DNA from: Victivallales bacterium
Lineage (GTDB): Bacteria; Verrucomicrobiota; Lentisphaeria; Oligosphaerales; Oligosphaeraceae
Reading direction: 5' to 3'
Length of the DNA: 5,599 nt
Assembly: GCA_017615955.1 (NCBI GenBank)
Contig: JAFZZD010000468.1
Span: forward strand, 1-5,599
Position numbers and translations under genes: made by a program. Position 1 is the stretch's first letter; every line of letters starts with the position of its first letter. The notes beneath the pieces were generated by a model that was not told the origin of the DNA, ran no database searches, and worked only from the letters and a program-made list of their open reading frames with translations. Below are positions 1-5,599 of this stretch, one piece after another.

Positions 1-162
1 AAGATTGGCAAGGTCAATGTGGATGACGAGCAGGAGCTTGCGGTGCGTTTCCAGGTCAGCGCAATTCCTGCTTTGCTGATTTTCAAGGATGGGCAGCTGA
101 AGAAGAACTTTGTCGGACTGCAGCCCAAGCAGACTTTGTTTGATGCGATTGCAGAGGCATAA
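1..162 (+). CDS. trxA: Thioredoxin, C-terminal part (5' end outside window)
   Basis: An open frame runs from the first base to a TAA at 160-162 and gives 53 residues. They match the C-terminal half of thioredoxin: a strand ending VNVDDE, a helix (QELAVRFQV), then SAIPALLIFKDGQ, which holds the cis-proline (residue 23 of the fragment) and the following beta strand, a VG turn, and a final amphipathic helix ending at the usual C-terminus of a roughly 105-110 residue thioredoxin. By family knowledge the protein is a cytoplasmic dithiol-disulfide reductant recycled by thioredoxin reductase. The CxxC active site lies upstream of the window and cannot be checked, so a thioredoxin-like paralogue is possible. 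The next gene starts 52 bases downstream on the same strand. The ending is intact, with no sign of decay. Confidence 0.88.
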   Translation, partial: KIGKVNVDDEQELAVRFQVSAIPALLIFKDGQLKKNFVGLQPKQTLFDAIAEA

Positions 163-168
163 CTGCTT

Positions 169-174
169 TATAAT
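169..174 (+). promoter_or_regulatory. Possible -10 box upstream of the oxidoreductase gene
   Basis: A perfect TATAAT lies in a short AT-rich patch between the thioredoxin stop and the dehydrogenase start, 40 bases before the ATG. No good -35 partner sits at the standard spacing: the nearest TTG-containing hexamer (TTGCAG, 149-154) gives only a 14-base spacer. It could be an extra internal promoter or a chance match in AT-rich spacer. Confidence 0.3.
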
Positions 175-199
175 ATTTAAGACGATAACAACAATCATC

Positions 200-204
200 G
201 GAGG
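200..204 (+). promoter_or_regulatory. Shine-Dalgarno site fixing the oxidoreductase start
   Basis: GGAGG lies ten bases before the ATG at 215. The same frame is open back to an ATG at 110, but that start lies inside the thioredoxin gene, has no such site and would add 35 residues unlike any Rossmann-fold N-terminus. The site therefore supports the start at 215. Confidence 0.75.
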
Positions 205-214
205 ATTGAGTAAA

Positions 215-1399
215 ATGGAGAAAGTGCGCGTTGGTGTGGTAGGCCTTGGTGTAATGGGCAGTTACCATGCGGATCAATTGATGAAAGGCGACGTCAAGAG
301 GGCGGAACTCACGGCAGTCTGCGATATAGACGCCAAGAAAATGGAGCCTTACAAGAAAAAGGCAAAGTGCTTTGCAAAGAGCGAGGACTTGCTGCGCAGC
401 GGACTGGTGGATGCAGTCATCATCGCAACTCCGCACTATTTCCATACCACCATCGGAATTGACGCATTTGGTCTGGGACTGCATGTCCTGACTGAAAAGC
501 CAATCTCCGTGACAAAGTATGACGCGGCACGCCTCATCGACGCATACAAGAAGGCAAAGAAGAAGAATCCGGACATCAAGTTCTGCGCCATGTTCAACCA
601 GCGCACGGATCCTTACTACCAGAAGATACGCCAGCTGGTCAAGTCTGGCGAACTGGGCAAAATCCAGCGCACCAACTGGATTATTACCAACTGGTTCAGG
701 ACAGAGACATACTATCGCTCTGGCGGCTGGCGCGCCACATGGGCGGGCGAGGGCGGCGGCGTCCTGGTGAACCAGTGCCCCCACCAGCTGGACTTGTACC
801 AGTGGATTTGCGGAATGCCCTGCGCAGTCGTCGCAGTGGGCGGTCTTGGACGCTACCATGACATCGAGGTGGAAGATGACTGCAGCGCACTGCTTGAATA
901 TGCAGACGGCGCGACAGGCTGCTTCATCACCACCACGGGAGAGGCCCCTGGAACAAACCGCTTCGAAATCGCCGGCACAAGAGGGCGTCTCGTGCTGGAT
1001 ACGCTCCCAGAAGGGCGCAAGCTCAGCTTCCTGCGCAATGTGGAGGACAGCTACGAAGTCATCAAGAACTCGAAATACGGCTCTACTGCGCCAGAGGCAT
1101 GGGACGTGATCATCCCGATAAAGGGCGGCTACGGCGGCGCACACCTGCAGATCAAGCAGGACTTTGTGGACGCAATCCTGGATGGCAAGGAATTGCTGAC
1201 GCCTGGCGAGGAGGGCATCAATGGCGTGGAACTTGCAAATGCAATGCAACTCTCGCTGATGACGAAGACCAGGGTGGAGCTGCCAATGGATGCAGCTGCA
1301 TACAACAAATACCTGAAGAACCTGGCCAAGAAGTCCACCTTCGTGAAGAAGGAAGTCGTGGAGAACAAGGGTGACTTTGCCAGCACATCCACTAAATAA
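215..1399 (+). CDS. Gfo/Idh/MocA family NAD(P)-dependent oxidoreductase
   Basis: A 394-residue cytoplasmic dehydrogenase of the glucose-fructose oxidoreductase / inositol dehydrogenase / MocA family. An N-terminal Rossmann fold (about residues 3-122) opens with VRVGVVGLGVMG, with the dinucleotide-binding glycines at 10, 12 and 15. DAVIIATPHYFH (66-77) and TEKPIS (93-98) follow, the latter with the family's catalytic lysine, K95. The C-terminal alpha/beta domain carries GGGVLVNQCPHQLD (180-193), with the usual active-site histidine H190 and D193. Asparagine 186 stands where many members have aspartate; this NQxPHxLD form is, from memory, a common variant. No signal peptide or Tat motif is present, so it should act in the cytoplasm. 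The substrate cannot be read from sequence; a sugar, sugar acid or polyol is the family norm. The symporter at 3081-5399 could supply it, but that is inference. The next gene begins 21 bases after the stop. Confidence 0.93.
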   Translation: MEKVRVGVVGLGVMGSYHADQLMKGDVKRAELTAVCDIDAKKMEPYKKKAKCFAKSEDLLRSGLVDAVIIATPHYFHTTIGIDAFGLGLHVLTEKPISVTKYDAARLIDAYKKAKKKNPDIKFCAMFNQRTDPYYQKIRQLVKSGELGKIQRTNWIITNWFRTETYYRSGGWRATWAGEGGGVLVNQCPHQLDLYQWICGMPCAVVAVGGLGRYHDIEVEDDCSALLEYADGATGCFITTTGEAPGTNRFEIAGTRGRLVLDTLPEGRKLSFLRNVEDSYEVIKNSKYGSTAPEAWDVIIPIKGGYGGAHLQIKQDFVDAILDGKELLTPGEEGINGVELANAMQLSLMTKTRVELPMDAAAYNKYLKNLAKKSTFVKKEVVENKGDFASTSTK

Positions 1400-1420
1400 G
1401 TTTCTGTTGCTCATTGCCAG

Positions 1421-2731
1421 ATGCGTCGAATAGGCATATTCATACTGTTGCTGGTATTTGCGGTTTACGCTGGCGTCCGAGAGACGCCGGCGGTGACTGC
1501 CGTGCGCAAGGCACTGCCCAGCGTGGTCAGCATTGGCGCGGAAAGGACAGCTGTTGCGAATGATCCATACATCACCAGGCTGCAGGACTTCTTTGCCCAG
1601 TTCATGAGGCCGCGCCGCACTGTCCAGGAATATTCGCCACTGGGCAGCGGCATTGTCATTGACGAGGCGGGACTGGTGCTGACCAATTGGCACGTGGTCA
1701 AGGCGGCGGAAGGACGCTTGCAGATCAACCTGAAGGACGGCGTGAAATGCGAGGCAGCCCTCATCGGCTTCGATGTGAACAGCGACCTCTGCCTGTTGCA
1801 GATGATCGGCAATGAAAAGAACCAGCGTTTTGAGGTGGCCAGTTTTGCCAAGGCGGATGACTTGCTGCTAGGCGAGACGGTGCTTGCAATGGGAGATCCA
1901 TACGGTCTGGAGCATAGCGTGTCCCAGGGCTTGCTCAGCGCGGTGAACCGCAGCCTTGGCGAGGGAACCGAATACAGCGACATGCTTCAGACCGATGCGG
2001 CAATCAATCCTGGCAATTCAGGCGGCCCGCTGCTGAATCTGGAAGGCGATGTTATCGGCATCAACCAGGCGATGCGCGGAAATGCGCAGGGCATTGGCTT
2101 TGCAATTCCTGTAAAGCGCATCGAGAGTTTTCTCTGCCAGTGGCTTGCTCCAGAGACTTTCTCTGGCTGCACTTTGGGCTTTTCAATAGGCGGCGATGCG
2201 GATGGCGTCTTCGTGGCAGCGGCCAGGGAGGGCTTGCCCTTGAAAAAGGGAGACCGAATACGCCGACTGAATGGCAAGGCAATCGCCAGGCCGTTGGACT
2301 TTTGCAGGGCAAGCTGGAAACTTGCCGCAAATGACAATGTGGAACTGCAATTGGAGGATGGCAGAAAGGTAAAACTGGCGCCAGCCAAAATGGACGACCG
2401 CGCGATTGTGGAACGCCGAATTGGCATGGGCTTGCAAAAGTTGACGCCAGCCCTGTGCAAGGCGCTTGGCATTCCTGAAGAAACCAAGGGACTGGTGGTT
2501 TCGGACCTTTTCCAGGAAAACGAGTACCGTACTGAAGAGCAGGGATGGAGGGAGAACATCGGCAGGGGGGACATACTCCTTGCCGTGGATGGCGAACGGC
2601 TTAACTCGCTGGCTGATCTGGCAGCCATGCTGCGAAAAAAACGCAGCGGGCAATTGCTGACGGCTGATTTTGCCGCGCTGGACATGGCACGGCGCTATGT
2701 ACGCTACAAGGCCAGGCTCATCCTGAAATGA
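1421..2731 (+). CDS. htrA: HtrA/Do-type trypsin-like serine protease with two PDZ domains
   Basis: A 436-residue exported protease for envelope protein quality control. Residues 1-18 form a short basic start plus a hydrophobic stretch (IGIFILLLVFAVYAG), fitting a Sec signal peptide or membrane anchor. The chymotrypsin-fold domain spans about 25-235 with a complete triad: H91 in LTNWHVV, D122 in NSDLCLLQ and S200 in GNSGGP. The flexible LA-loop region around 45-72 is short. Two PDZ domains follow: PDZ1 about 245-320, with a degenerate carboxylate-binding loop, and PDZ2 about 334-425 (MGLQKLTPALCKALGI, then GRGDILLAVDG). The family chaperones or cleaves misfolded periplasmic proteins and usually forms trimers or larger oligomers. 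The ATG at 1421 is the first possible start after the in-frame stop of the preceding gene, yet no Shine-Dalgarno sequence precedes it; translation may be coupled to the upstream gene 21 bases away. DegP, DegQ and DegS types cannot be separated with certainty, though two PDZ domains argue against DegS. Confidence 0.95.
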   Translation: MRRIGIFILLLVFAVYAGVRETPAVTAVRKALPSVVSIGAERTAVANDPYITRLQDFFAQFMRPRRTVQEYSPLGSGIVIDEAGLVLTNWHVVKAAEGRLQINLKDGVKCEAALIGFDVNSDLCLLQMIGNEKNQRFEVASFAKADDLLLGETVLAMGDPYGLEHSVSQGLLSAVNRSLGEGTEYSDMLQTDAAINPGNSGGPLLNLEGDVIGINQAMRGNAQGIGFAIPVKRIESFLCQWLAPETFSGCTLGFSIGGDADGVFVAAAREGLPLKKGDRIRRLNGKAIARPLDFCRASWKLAANDNVELQLEDGRKVKLAPAKMDDRAIVERRIGMGLQKLTPALCKALGIPEETKGLVVSDLFQENEYRTEEQGWRENIGRGDILLAVDGERLNSLADLAAMLRKKRSGQLLTADFAALDMARRYVRYKARLILK

Positions 2732-2741
2732 GACTTGTTAT

Positions 2742-2747
2742 GGGAGG
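2742..2747 (+). promoter_or_regulatory. Shine-Dalgarno site fixing the FtsB-like start
   Basis: GGGAGG lies five bases before the ATG at 2753. The same frame is open to a TTG at 2735, but using that codon would place the ribosome site inside the coding sequence and add six residues ahead of a typical membrane-protein start. The ATG at 2753 is preferred. Confidence 0.75.
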
Positions 2748-2752
2748 ATTTG

Positions 2753-3037
2753 ATGAAGATTTCTGACATTTTGATGATTTTCTGGCTGGCGGTCCTGATG
2801 TACTTCCTGTCTGCCTTGATTTTGCCCACTCAAAGGGAAATCAGCGAAAAGCAGGCACGGCTTGAGGCCATGCGCAAGGAAATGGCGGCCATGGAGCAGG
2901 AACTGGGCAAACTGTCGAAGGAGACTGCTGAATTGCAGAACGGCAACCCCTACAGGATGGTGCATGTGGCCAGGGAGACTTTCAATTTCTGCTACCCTGG
3001 CGAGAAGATATACCAGTTCCCCGAGAAGATAAAATAA
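2753..3037 (+). CDS. Septum formation initiator (FtsB/DivIC)-like protein
   Basis: A 94-residue bitopic membrane protein. Residues 6-24 (ILMIFWLAVLMYFLSALIL) form one transmembrane helix after a very short cytoplasmic end. Residues 27-63 are a charged heptad-like helix (REISEKQARLEAMRKEM onward), suited to a coiled coil. The C-terminal part reads NPYRMVHVARETFNFCYPGEKIYQF (65-89 in outline), matching the family pattern NPY, then a conserved ARE, then PGE followed by an aromatic residue. In FtsB/DivIC proteins this topology underlies assembly with FtsL and FtsQ/DivIB at the division site and activation of septal peptidoglycan synthesis. The call rests on topology and C-terminal motif together, as coiled coils alone are not diagnostic. 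FtsB is often found near enolase or ispD; here it sits 21 bases after htrA and 43 bases before a symporter, so a paralogue with another envelope role is possible. Confidence 0.75.
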   Translation: MKISDILMIFWLAVLMYFLSALILPTQREISEKQARLEAMRKEMAAMEQELGKLSKETAELQNGNPYRMVHVARETFNFCYPGEKIYQFPEKIK

Positions 3038-3080
3038 AAAAACATTTGATTTTGACAATAAGATTTGTAAGGAGAATGTA

Positions 3081-5399
3081 ATGAGTTGGATTGATTGGTT
3101 GATTACAATTGTGCCATTTTGCTTTGTGATGTGGCTGGGCTTCTATGTGAAAAGGTATGTCACTGGCATATCGGACTTCATTGCCTGCGGGCGTATCTGC
3201 CACAGATATGTAATCACCAACCAGGTGCTGGCCAATGCGCTGGGCCTTGTGACGCTGGTCTCATACGTCGAAGTGCATTACAAGACAGGCTTCGCCCTGG
3301 CGTTCTGGAGTTCACTGTCACTGCCGCTTTCCATTACATTGTCCCTGCTGGGCATTGGCACATACCGCTTCAGGGAGACCCGCTCCTTGAGCGTGGGCCA
3401 GTTCCTTGAAATGCGCTACAGCCGTTCACTGCGCATATTTGCCAGTTTCCTCCGCTCAATCGCCGAAATGCTGGCGAACATGATCATGCCCGCCATCGCG
3501 GCACGCTTTTTCATCGCATACCTGGGCTTGCCTCAAACGTTCTCAATCGGTCCATTGCAGATCCCGACCTTCATGCTCATCATTGTGTTCACCCTGGTCA
3601 TGGCAATCACCCTTATCTGCATTGCTGGACAGCTCTCCATAACCATCACCGATACCTTCCAGGCTTTGCTGTTCCTTCCGGTGGTGCTCATTTTCATCAT
3701 TTTCGTGCTCACAAAGTTCTCATGGAGCAATGAAATCGTGCAGGTCATGGGGGACCGCGCTCCAGGCGAGAGCTTCATCAACCCGTATGACATTTCCAAA
3801 CTAAGAGACTTCAACTTCTTCATGCTACTCACTACCTGGATTGCAATGTGCATGCACCGTGTAAGCGGTATTACTGGCAATTCCAGCGCGGCAATCACCG
3901 CCCATGAAGGCAAGATGGCAAACCTGCTGGGCAACTGGCGTACTGCATTCGACACCGTGTTCTTCGTGGCAATCGCCGTGGCTATCATCACTGTTCTCCA
4001 TCACCAGAACTATGCCACCAAGGCAAAGGAAATCCGCACCTCCATAACCCAGGTCATCGCAAACGAGAAAATCAAAGACCCCGATGAACGAGCACGCTTC
4101 ATGGATAAGATGTCCGCCATCCCAGAACAACACCATGTCATTGGAGTGGACAAGCCATACTCCGAAAAGAACGGCCCGGACCAGATCTACTTCGACACCG
4201 CACAGGAATACTTTGGCAAGGACGGGCAGGGCAGCAAGCGCACCCAGGAATTCAAGACTATGTTCCGCCAGATGATGATGCCTGTCACGATACGGCATCT
4301 GCTGCCTACTGGACTTGTGGGACTCTTCTGCATGCTGATCCTCCTGTTCATACTCTCCACGGATGACAGCCGCATATACAGCGCCAGCTCCACGCTGGTG
4401 CAGGACTGCGTGGTGCCTTTCTACAAGGCTGGTACGCTTTCTCCTGAAAAGCACATTTTCTGGATACGTTTGCTTTCCATTTTCGTGGGTGTATTCTTCG
4501 TATTCGGCTCTGTGTTCATGTCCCAGCTGGACTATATCAGCCTGTTTGTGAATGTGACGTATGGAATGTGGATGGGCGGCTGCGGTCCTATGATGATGTT
4601 CGGTTTGTACAGCCGTTTCGGCACCACTGCTGGCGCCTGGTGCAGCCTGCTGCTGGGCATGTCCATCAACCTGAGCGGCTTCATCTGCCAGCGCACATGG
4701 GCCTCCATCATCTATCCATGGCTTGAGAACCATAATTTGGTGGAAGGCGTGGGGCGTGTGCTTTCCGCTCTGTCCAGACCCTTCAATCCATACGTTGTAT
4801 GGGAAATGAATCCTCTGAAATTCCCCATCAACTCATACGAGATCTACCTGATTGCAATGCTCACTAGCCTGGTGGTGTATGTGGCGGTTTCACTGCTTAC
4901 AAAGAAGGAACCGTTCAACCTGGAACGTATGCTACACCGCGGAAAGTATGCCATCGAGGGCGAGAAGAACATCAAGTCCCCATGGACATGGCGTACTGTC
5001 TGGCAGAAGATCATCGGCATTACCCCCGAATACACCACTGGTGACAAGTGCATCGCATGGGGCGTGTTCCTTTATTCGATTGTCTATAAATTCATCATAA
5101 TGTTCGCGGTCGTGGCGATTGTCAACATGTTTGCGCCTTGGGGCAACAAGGGGTGGGGCAATTACTTCTTCATCTCCAACCTGGCTGTCCCTGGCATCGC
5201 GGCAGGCATCACTGCAATCTGGTTCCTGTATGGCGGCACCAAGGACCTGCTGCGCCTGTTCCATGACCTGAAGGGCCGCGTGGCAAATCCACTGGACAAC
5301 GGCATGGTCGCCGGCCACATCGCCCTGGAAGAAAAGGCAAAACTGGACGAAATCGAAAAGAACTCCGCCGAAATCGAAAAGAACTCCGCCGAGAAATGA
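3081..5399 (+). CDS. Sodium:solute symporter (SSS family), long form
   Basis: A 772-residue polytopic inner-membrane transporter. An SSS-type N-terminus is visible: a first helix (about 6-22), then SDFIACGRICHRYVI (31-45), the counterpart of the family's DFFLAGR segment, then several long hydrophobic helices (about 46-66, 72-95, 120-146, 163-183, 192-211). LSTDDSRIYSASSTLVQD (425-442) matches the conserved helix ending that in PutP, PanF and vSGLT carries Na+-site Ser/Thr residues; here S426 and T427 fit. Hydrophobicity suggests about 13 core helices plus two further ones near 660-682 and 697-718. Two oddities: a charged hydrophilic stretch of about 100 residues (307-405) between helices, and a C-terminal extension from about 608 ending in a charged tail with a duplicated EIEKNSA. 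AAGGAG at 3069-3074, six bases before the ATG, supports the start. Expected role is Na+-driven uptake of a small organic solute; the substrate is not readable. Carbohydrate uptake feeding the nearby dehydrogenase is conjecture. Confidence 0.9.
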   Translation: MSWIDWLITIVPFCFVMWLGFYVKRYVTGISDFIACGRICHRYVITNQVLANALGLVTLVSYVEVHYKTGFALAFWSSLSLPLSITLSLLGIGTYRFRETRSLSVGQFLEMRYSRSLRIFASFLRSIAEMLANMIMPAIAARFFIAYLGLPQTFSIGPLQIPTFMLIIVFTLVMAITLICIAGQLSITITDTFQALLFLPVVLIFIIFVLTKFSWSNEIVQVMGDRAPGESFINPYDISKLRDFNFFMLLTTWIAMCMHRVSGITGNSSAAITAHEGKMANLLGNWRTAFDTVFFVAIAVAIITVLHHQNYATKAKEIRTSITQVIANEKIKDPDERARFMDKMSAIPEQHHVIGVDKPYSEKNGPDQIYFDTAQEYFGKDGQGSKRTQEFKTMFRQMMMPVTIRHLLPTGLVGLFCMLILLFILSTDDSRIYSASSTLVQDCVVPFYKAGTLSPEKHIFWIRLLSIFVGVFFVFGSVFMSQLDYISLFVNVTYGMWMGGCGPMMMFGLYSRFGTTAGAWCSLLLGMSINLSGFICQRTWASIIYPWLENHNLVEGVGRVLSALSRPFNPYVVWEMNPLKFPINSYEIYLIAMLTSLVVYVAVSLLTKKEPFNLERMLHRGKYAIEGEKNIKSPWTWRTVWQKIIGITPEYTTGDKCIAWGVFLYSIVYKFIIMFAVVAIVNMFAPWGNKGWGNYFFISNLAVPGIAAGITAIWFLYGGTKDLLRLFHDLKGRVANPLDNGMVAGHIALEEKAKLDEIEKNSAEIEKNSAEK
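5349..5390 (+). repeat. Perfect 21-base tandem duplication in the symporter 3' end
   Basis: Two identical 21-base units, 5349-5369 and 5370-5390, lie back to back and in frame, so the protein tail reads EIEKNSA twice (residues 757-770) before ending in EK. Identity at the DNA level, including third codon positions, points to a recent slippage-type duplication. The repeat stays in frame and adds only seven hydrophilic residues to a presumably cytoplasmic tail. Confidence 0.9.
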
Positions 5400-5406
5400 G
5401 GTAAGT

Positions 5407-5423
5407 GCGCGGTTTATTCGCGC
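5407..5423 (+). terminator. GC hairpin just after the symporter stop, possible transcript end
   Basis: GCGCG (5407-5411) can pair with CGCGC (5419-5423) around a seven-base loop, GTTTATT, starting eight bases after the TGA. A competing seven-base stem, CGCGCGG (5419-5425) with CCGCGCG (5433-5439), overlaps it. No run of T follows either stem, so this is not a standard intrinsic terminator; it may stabilise the 3' end or pause polymerase. The second stem is part of the inverted repeat copy at 5417-5475. Confidence 0.3.
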
Positions 5424-5475
5424 GGACGGGGGCCGCGCGTCAGGACGCGATGTTTCCAGCCGCCCCTAGCTTTGC
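5417..5475 (-). repeat. Diverged inverted copy of the 59-base palindromic unit
   Basis: Read on the minus strand, this segment aligns with the unit at 5474-5532 over its full 59 bases without a gap; I count 41 matches. The best block is GGCCGCGC plus TCAGGACGCG around 5431-5449, separated from each other by one mismatch. The outer six base pairs of the unit's hairpin (GCGCGG with CCGCGC, 5420-5425 and 5433-5438) are kept although the loop-proximal bases have changed, which hints that the stem matters. The copy overlaps the direct copy by two bases at a TTTGCAAA palindrome (5471-5478), so the two make a head-to-head inverted repeat with no spacer. Confidence 0.7.
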
Positions 5476-5532
5476 AAAACAACAGCCGGATGGCAGTCCC
5501 GCGTCCTGATGCGCGGCCAATGGCCGCGCAGA
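5474..5532 (+). repeat. 59-base palindrome-bearing repeat unit, direct copy 1
   Basis: This segment is repeated base for base at 5541-5599. Its 3' part holds a near-perfect palindrome, GCGCGGCCAATGGCCGCGC (5511-5529), able to form an eight-pair GC stem with a three-base loop. CCGCG (5499-5503) can alternatively pair with CGCGG (5512-5516), giving two mutually exclusive folds. An eight-base spacer (5533-5540) separates it from copy 2, for a period of 67 bases. Because 67 is not a multiple of three and no ORF spans it, this is not a peptide repeat. Confidence 0.92.
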
Positions 5533-5540
5533 ACAACCGC

Positions 5541-5599
5541 GCAAAACAACAGCCGGATGGCAGTCCCGCGTCCTGATGCGCGGCCAATGGCCGCGCAGA
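5541..5599 (+). repeat. 59-base palindrome-bearing repeat unit, direct copy 2
   Basis: It is identical to copy 1 across all 59 bases and reaches the last base of the window, so the repeat may be longer and the array may continue. Its palindrome lies at 5578-5596. The junction repeats itself on a smaller scale: CCGCGCAGAACAAC (5524-5537) and CCGCGCAAAACAAC (5537-5550) differ at one base, so the unit edges share a short motif that could favour slippage or recombination. Confidence 0.9.

Noticed and set aside
110..214. Upstream ATG at 110 as the oxidoreductase start
   Set aside because: It would overlap the thioredoxin gene by 53 bases, lacks a ribosome site, and adds 35 residues not expected before the Rossmann fold.
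83..1693. A 536-codon open frame on the minus strand, antisense to the oxidoreductase and the start of htrA
   Set aside because: It crosses two well-supported genes, has a low-complexity Cys/His/Ala/Leu-rich composition with no recognisable domain or start signal, and is best explained by codon bias in the sense genes.
3001..3031. Ten-base direct repeat CGAGAAGATA (3001-3010 and 3022-3031) at the end of the FtsB-like gene
   Set aside because: It encodes the Lys/Glu-rich tail with common codons and has no other structure, so chance is a sufficient explanation.
3052..3057. Perfect TTGACA -35-like hexamer before the symporter
   Set aside because: A -10 box at normal spacing would fall at 3075-3080, between the Shine-Dalgarno site and the ATG, so transcription would start inside the gene; no -10 consensus is there.
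3825..4733. A 302-codon minus-strand open frame inside the symporter
   Set aside because: It is a mirror of the sense coding sequence, His/Glu-rich with no membrane or domain pattern, and the sense frame has clear SSS motifs.
5474..5599. CRISPR array
   Set aside because: The repeats are 59 bases with only an eight-base spacer, far too short for a CRISPR spacer, and no cas gene is visible.
5400..5599. Integron attC-type recombination sites
   Set aside because: The units are palindromic and of suitable size, but I could not find the paired RYYYAAC and GTTRRRY core sites, and no cassette ORFs lie between copies.

Overview
The window carries five protein genes, all on the + strand and closely spaced (gaps of 52, 21, 21 and 43 bases), followed by about 200 bases of GC-rich repetitive non-coding DNA. 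It looks like a Gram-negative bacterial chromosome of moderate GC. The evidence is an exported two-PDZ HtrA/Do-type protease, an FtsB/DivIC-like membrane protein and purine-rich Shine-Dalgarno sites. A Gfo/Idh/MocA dehydrogenase near a long sodium:solute symporter containing an STDDS motif recalls Lentisphaerae/Verrucomicrobia/Planctomycetes genomes. That placement is a weak inference from gene style, not from any marker gene.

Layout: 1-162 is the C-terminal half of a thioredoxin, cut off by the window edge. 215-1399 is a cytoplasmic NAD(P)-dependent Gfo/Idh/MocA oxidoreductase, probably acting on a sugar or sugar derivative. 1421-2731 is a secreted or membrane-tethered trypsin-like HtrA protease with a complete catalytic triad and two PDZ domains. 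2753-3037 is a 94-residue septum-formation-initiator (FtsB/DivIC) type protein. 3081-5399 is a 772-residue sodium:solute symporter (SSS family) with a large hydrophilic loop and a C-terminal extension.

Working together: the dehydrogenase and the symporter could form an uptake-and-oxidation pair for a carbohydrate. The thioredoxin, HtrA and FtsB-like genes are envelope or housekeeping functions. The shared strand and short gaps allow co-transcription, but a TATAAT-like box precedes the dehydrogenase and the functions do not make one obvious pathway, so this may simply be a run of co-directional genes.

The least ordinary part is 5400-5599. A 59-base unit with its own near-perfect palindrome occurs twice in direct orientation with a 67-base period, the second copy running exactly to the window edge. 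A third, diverged copy lies immediately upstream in inverted orientation and aligns without gaps. This looks like a REP/REPIN- or MITE-like intergenic element, or a strongly structured transcript end. I found no CRISPR array, tRNA, rRNA, insertion sequence or clearly new multi-gene system.
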